From the NCBI GenBank assembly GCA_029215795.1, contig JARDYH010000004.1, positions 27,284,001 through 27,348,000 on the forward strand: a stretch of 64,000 nt of DNA, in the 5' to 3' direction. Numbering within the stretch: position 1 is the first letter of the stretch; the number at the start of each line of letters is the position of its first letter. This DNA is from Anniella stebbinsi. Lineage: Eukaryota; Chordata; Lepidosauria; Squamata; Anniellidae. Positions 62,141-64,000 of the stretch are shown one piece after another. The position numbers and the translations under genes were made by a program. The notes beneath the pieces were generated by a model. The model searched no databases, was not told where the DNA came from, and saw only the letters and a list, made by a program, of their open reading frames with translations.

Positions 62141-64000
62141 ATATGAATTTGGGACTGCCTCCATCAGAATCATGGATTCATTGGGAGTGGCTGGTTGATC
62201 TTGCTCTCCCCTTTCATGCATCCAAAGCGATTATATTTAGGAGATTTGAGTTGGCTGATCTCCAACATCATTTTCTTCATCGGAATTGTTTTGATATTTT
62301 ATTGCTATAGGCTTGACTCTGTCGCATATTCTGCCTCTCCATTATCTCCAGCTCTCTTGATGGGTAATTATCTATGAAGGAGAAAGCTTGTTTTCTGTCT
62401 AATAATATTTCTCTGTCTCCCAGGCATGTTGTAGGGTTTATTTCAACAGTGTCTGGAACATGTGTTAAAGAGGTATTGAGGACACTGTGAAATTGAACGG
62501 CGAGATCAGGTTATTTTGTGTTCAGATTTTGCCTTTGCTCTCTCGAACACAAACACATCAGCCAGGCAGAAGAAAATCCAGTTGACCATTATCCTCTAGC
62601 CTCTCATCTTTCATTGCTTTGATCTGTTCTTCAATTTGATTACAAAGCATGGAATGGAACCTGTATCTTCTGCCCTTTTGCCCCCTGTCCCCACAGCTGG
62701 GATGCTCTTGCTTCTTACGCTGTTAAAAACTATCATCTGTCATCTCTCTCCATGTTGTCAGTTTTCTTCCTATTCAGGGGAGAAAAGAGCTGCACTGTTC
62801 GGTCATTACAGGAATCCATTTCTTTCGAGGCTTGTTGATGTCAGGTCGATGCAATCCCTCCATGCCGGTGCCATCTCCAGATTTTGGAGGACCCATAGGC
62901 AAAATACTCTCAATGGGTCTCCTCCTTAGTGAGTCTAAGTGAATCTCTTCTCACCGCCACCGTTACCAATTGCTCTTGCTCCTCCTCTTTCTTGCTTGTG
63001 CCATAGGCAGAGAGCCAGTGAGTAAATAGGCTGTGGCATCTGCTGCTCCTCCTTCCTTCTCCCCACCACAGTTGCCTGGGCCAGAGTGAAAGTCAGATGA
63101 ATAAGCAGGTTGCAATGGGGAAGAGGGGTAGCAAGTCCAGGGGGCTCTTGCCAGTGAGCCCCTGCTGGAGGTGGGTGGGCCCCAACCATGCCTGCCCTTG
63201 ACACCAACCCTGCTCCACAATCTGCATTGAAAAATATCCTTTCAAAGCTTTTAGCTCTTCTCTGAATTCCTTCCAATCTGTCAGTGGGTGTTTCCAGATG
63301 GAGGGGCTTGTAGCACTAACAGTCAAAAGGCATTGTGCAGCCATTCTATATTTTCTTACTTAATGGATATAAGAAGCACTGGGAAAACAAGGGAGGGCTA
63401 TGAGTGGAAGTGTCTGGACCCCTCTGTAAAATTCCATGAATGAGACAAGGCGATAGCACCATAAAAGCCTAGTCTGGAAGCCGCTAATATCTTCTTTATT
63501 CTGGTCCACATAGGTGAACAGCTGACTGGTCCTGATGTGGCCTCACTAGTGATGAATAAAGTGATTCAATTCCAGGCCTGGGTTGGCTTTTGCCAGAAAA
63601 AAGCAATTGCATCACCAAAAAAAAAAGGGGGGGGGGATAAAAGAGGATACCAATTTGCATGACATTTGCACACTGTATAGGTGCAAATTTATAAACAATA
63701 ATTGTAATTTCAATAGAAATACAGTACATCTGACAACAGTAGAGAAGAATGACCAGGTCACCTGTGTGCTTGCTGAGTTTGCTATTCAGGTGCTAACTGT
63801 GGTTCTTTGGCTTTAAACCAGACCTGGACTGAACAGCACATCAAATATCTCACAGCTTTAAATATTGGACTCTTCTCCACCAGCTCTCCAAAATAGTGGA
63901 CTGCCCTCTGTAAAGTAGGGCACCTGGTCACCCTGTTTTCATCAGAGTTCTCAAATTGGCATTGCTTTCTCATCAACAAATAGCAGGAACTTTAGGGCTA
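62141..64000. other. No gene seen at the right edge
   Basis: 62240-62640 lacks repeat signatures. The rest is mixed sequence with a short A/G-rich run at about 63620. No exon of SLC13A3 or another known gene was recognised. Confidence 0.4.

Noticed and set aside
46573..64000. Search for SLC13A3 exons expected from human gene order
   Set aside because: No segment resembling the Na+/dicarboxylate transporter sequence was found. The gene probably starts beyond the window or has a first exon too short to see.

Overview
The window looks like nuclear DNA from a squamate reptile, most likely a lizard. It is intron-rich, moderately AT-rich and dense in repeats. The repeat mix points the same way: CR1/L3-type, L2-type and R4-type LINE fragments, tRNA-derived Sauria-type and MIR/CORE-type SINEs, and many short palindromic non-autonomous DNA elements. 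I recognise two protein-coding genes. They form a divergent pair and match the human 20q13 neighbourhood SLC13A3-TP53RK-SLC2A10-EYA2.

From left to right: 1-9.9 kb is the 3' side of SLC2A10 (GLUT10, minus strand) and holds only repeats plus an unresolved last exon. Exons 4, 3, 2 and 1 of SLC2A10 lie at 9883-10018, 12173-12295, 15512-16894 and 27242-27245. Every junction has a GT donor and an AG acceptor and keeps the reading phase. Exon 1 contributes only ATG plus one base and sits at the edge of a CpG-rich promoter (about 27.25-27.9 kb). From 27.9 to 40.4 kb is intergenic: an internally deleted CR1/L3-type LINE with reverse-transcriptase remains, two tRNA-derived SINEs, L2 fragments, palindromic elements, and a complete but decayed mariner-type transposon (36554-37861) with a DD41D-type catalytic spacing. 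TP53RK (plus strand) follows with two exons (40577-40826, 42164-42642) giving an intact 242-residue Bud32-family kinase. From 43 to 64 kb I find no coding exon. A CpG-rich stretch near 45.9-46.6 kb lies where the SLC13A3 promoter would be expected from human gene order, but I could not identify a SLC13A3 exon.

The two genes do unrelated jobs: a sugar/dehydroascorbate transporter and the kinase/ATPase subunit of the KEOPS tRNA-modifying complex. Their neighbourhood is ancient synteny, not a pathway.

The most unusual material is the population of palindromic elements. At least seven families can be told apart by eye. One has copies that are palindromes built from palindromes, as monomers of about 165 bp and dimers of about 317 bp. 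One is flanked by near-identical 8-bp direct repeats in three copies. One is an extremely common unit of about 88 bp, and the mariner has inserted into a copy of it. Repeat classification is from memory of family features, without a database search.
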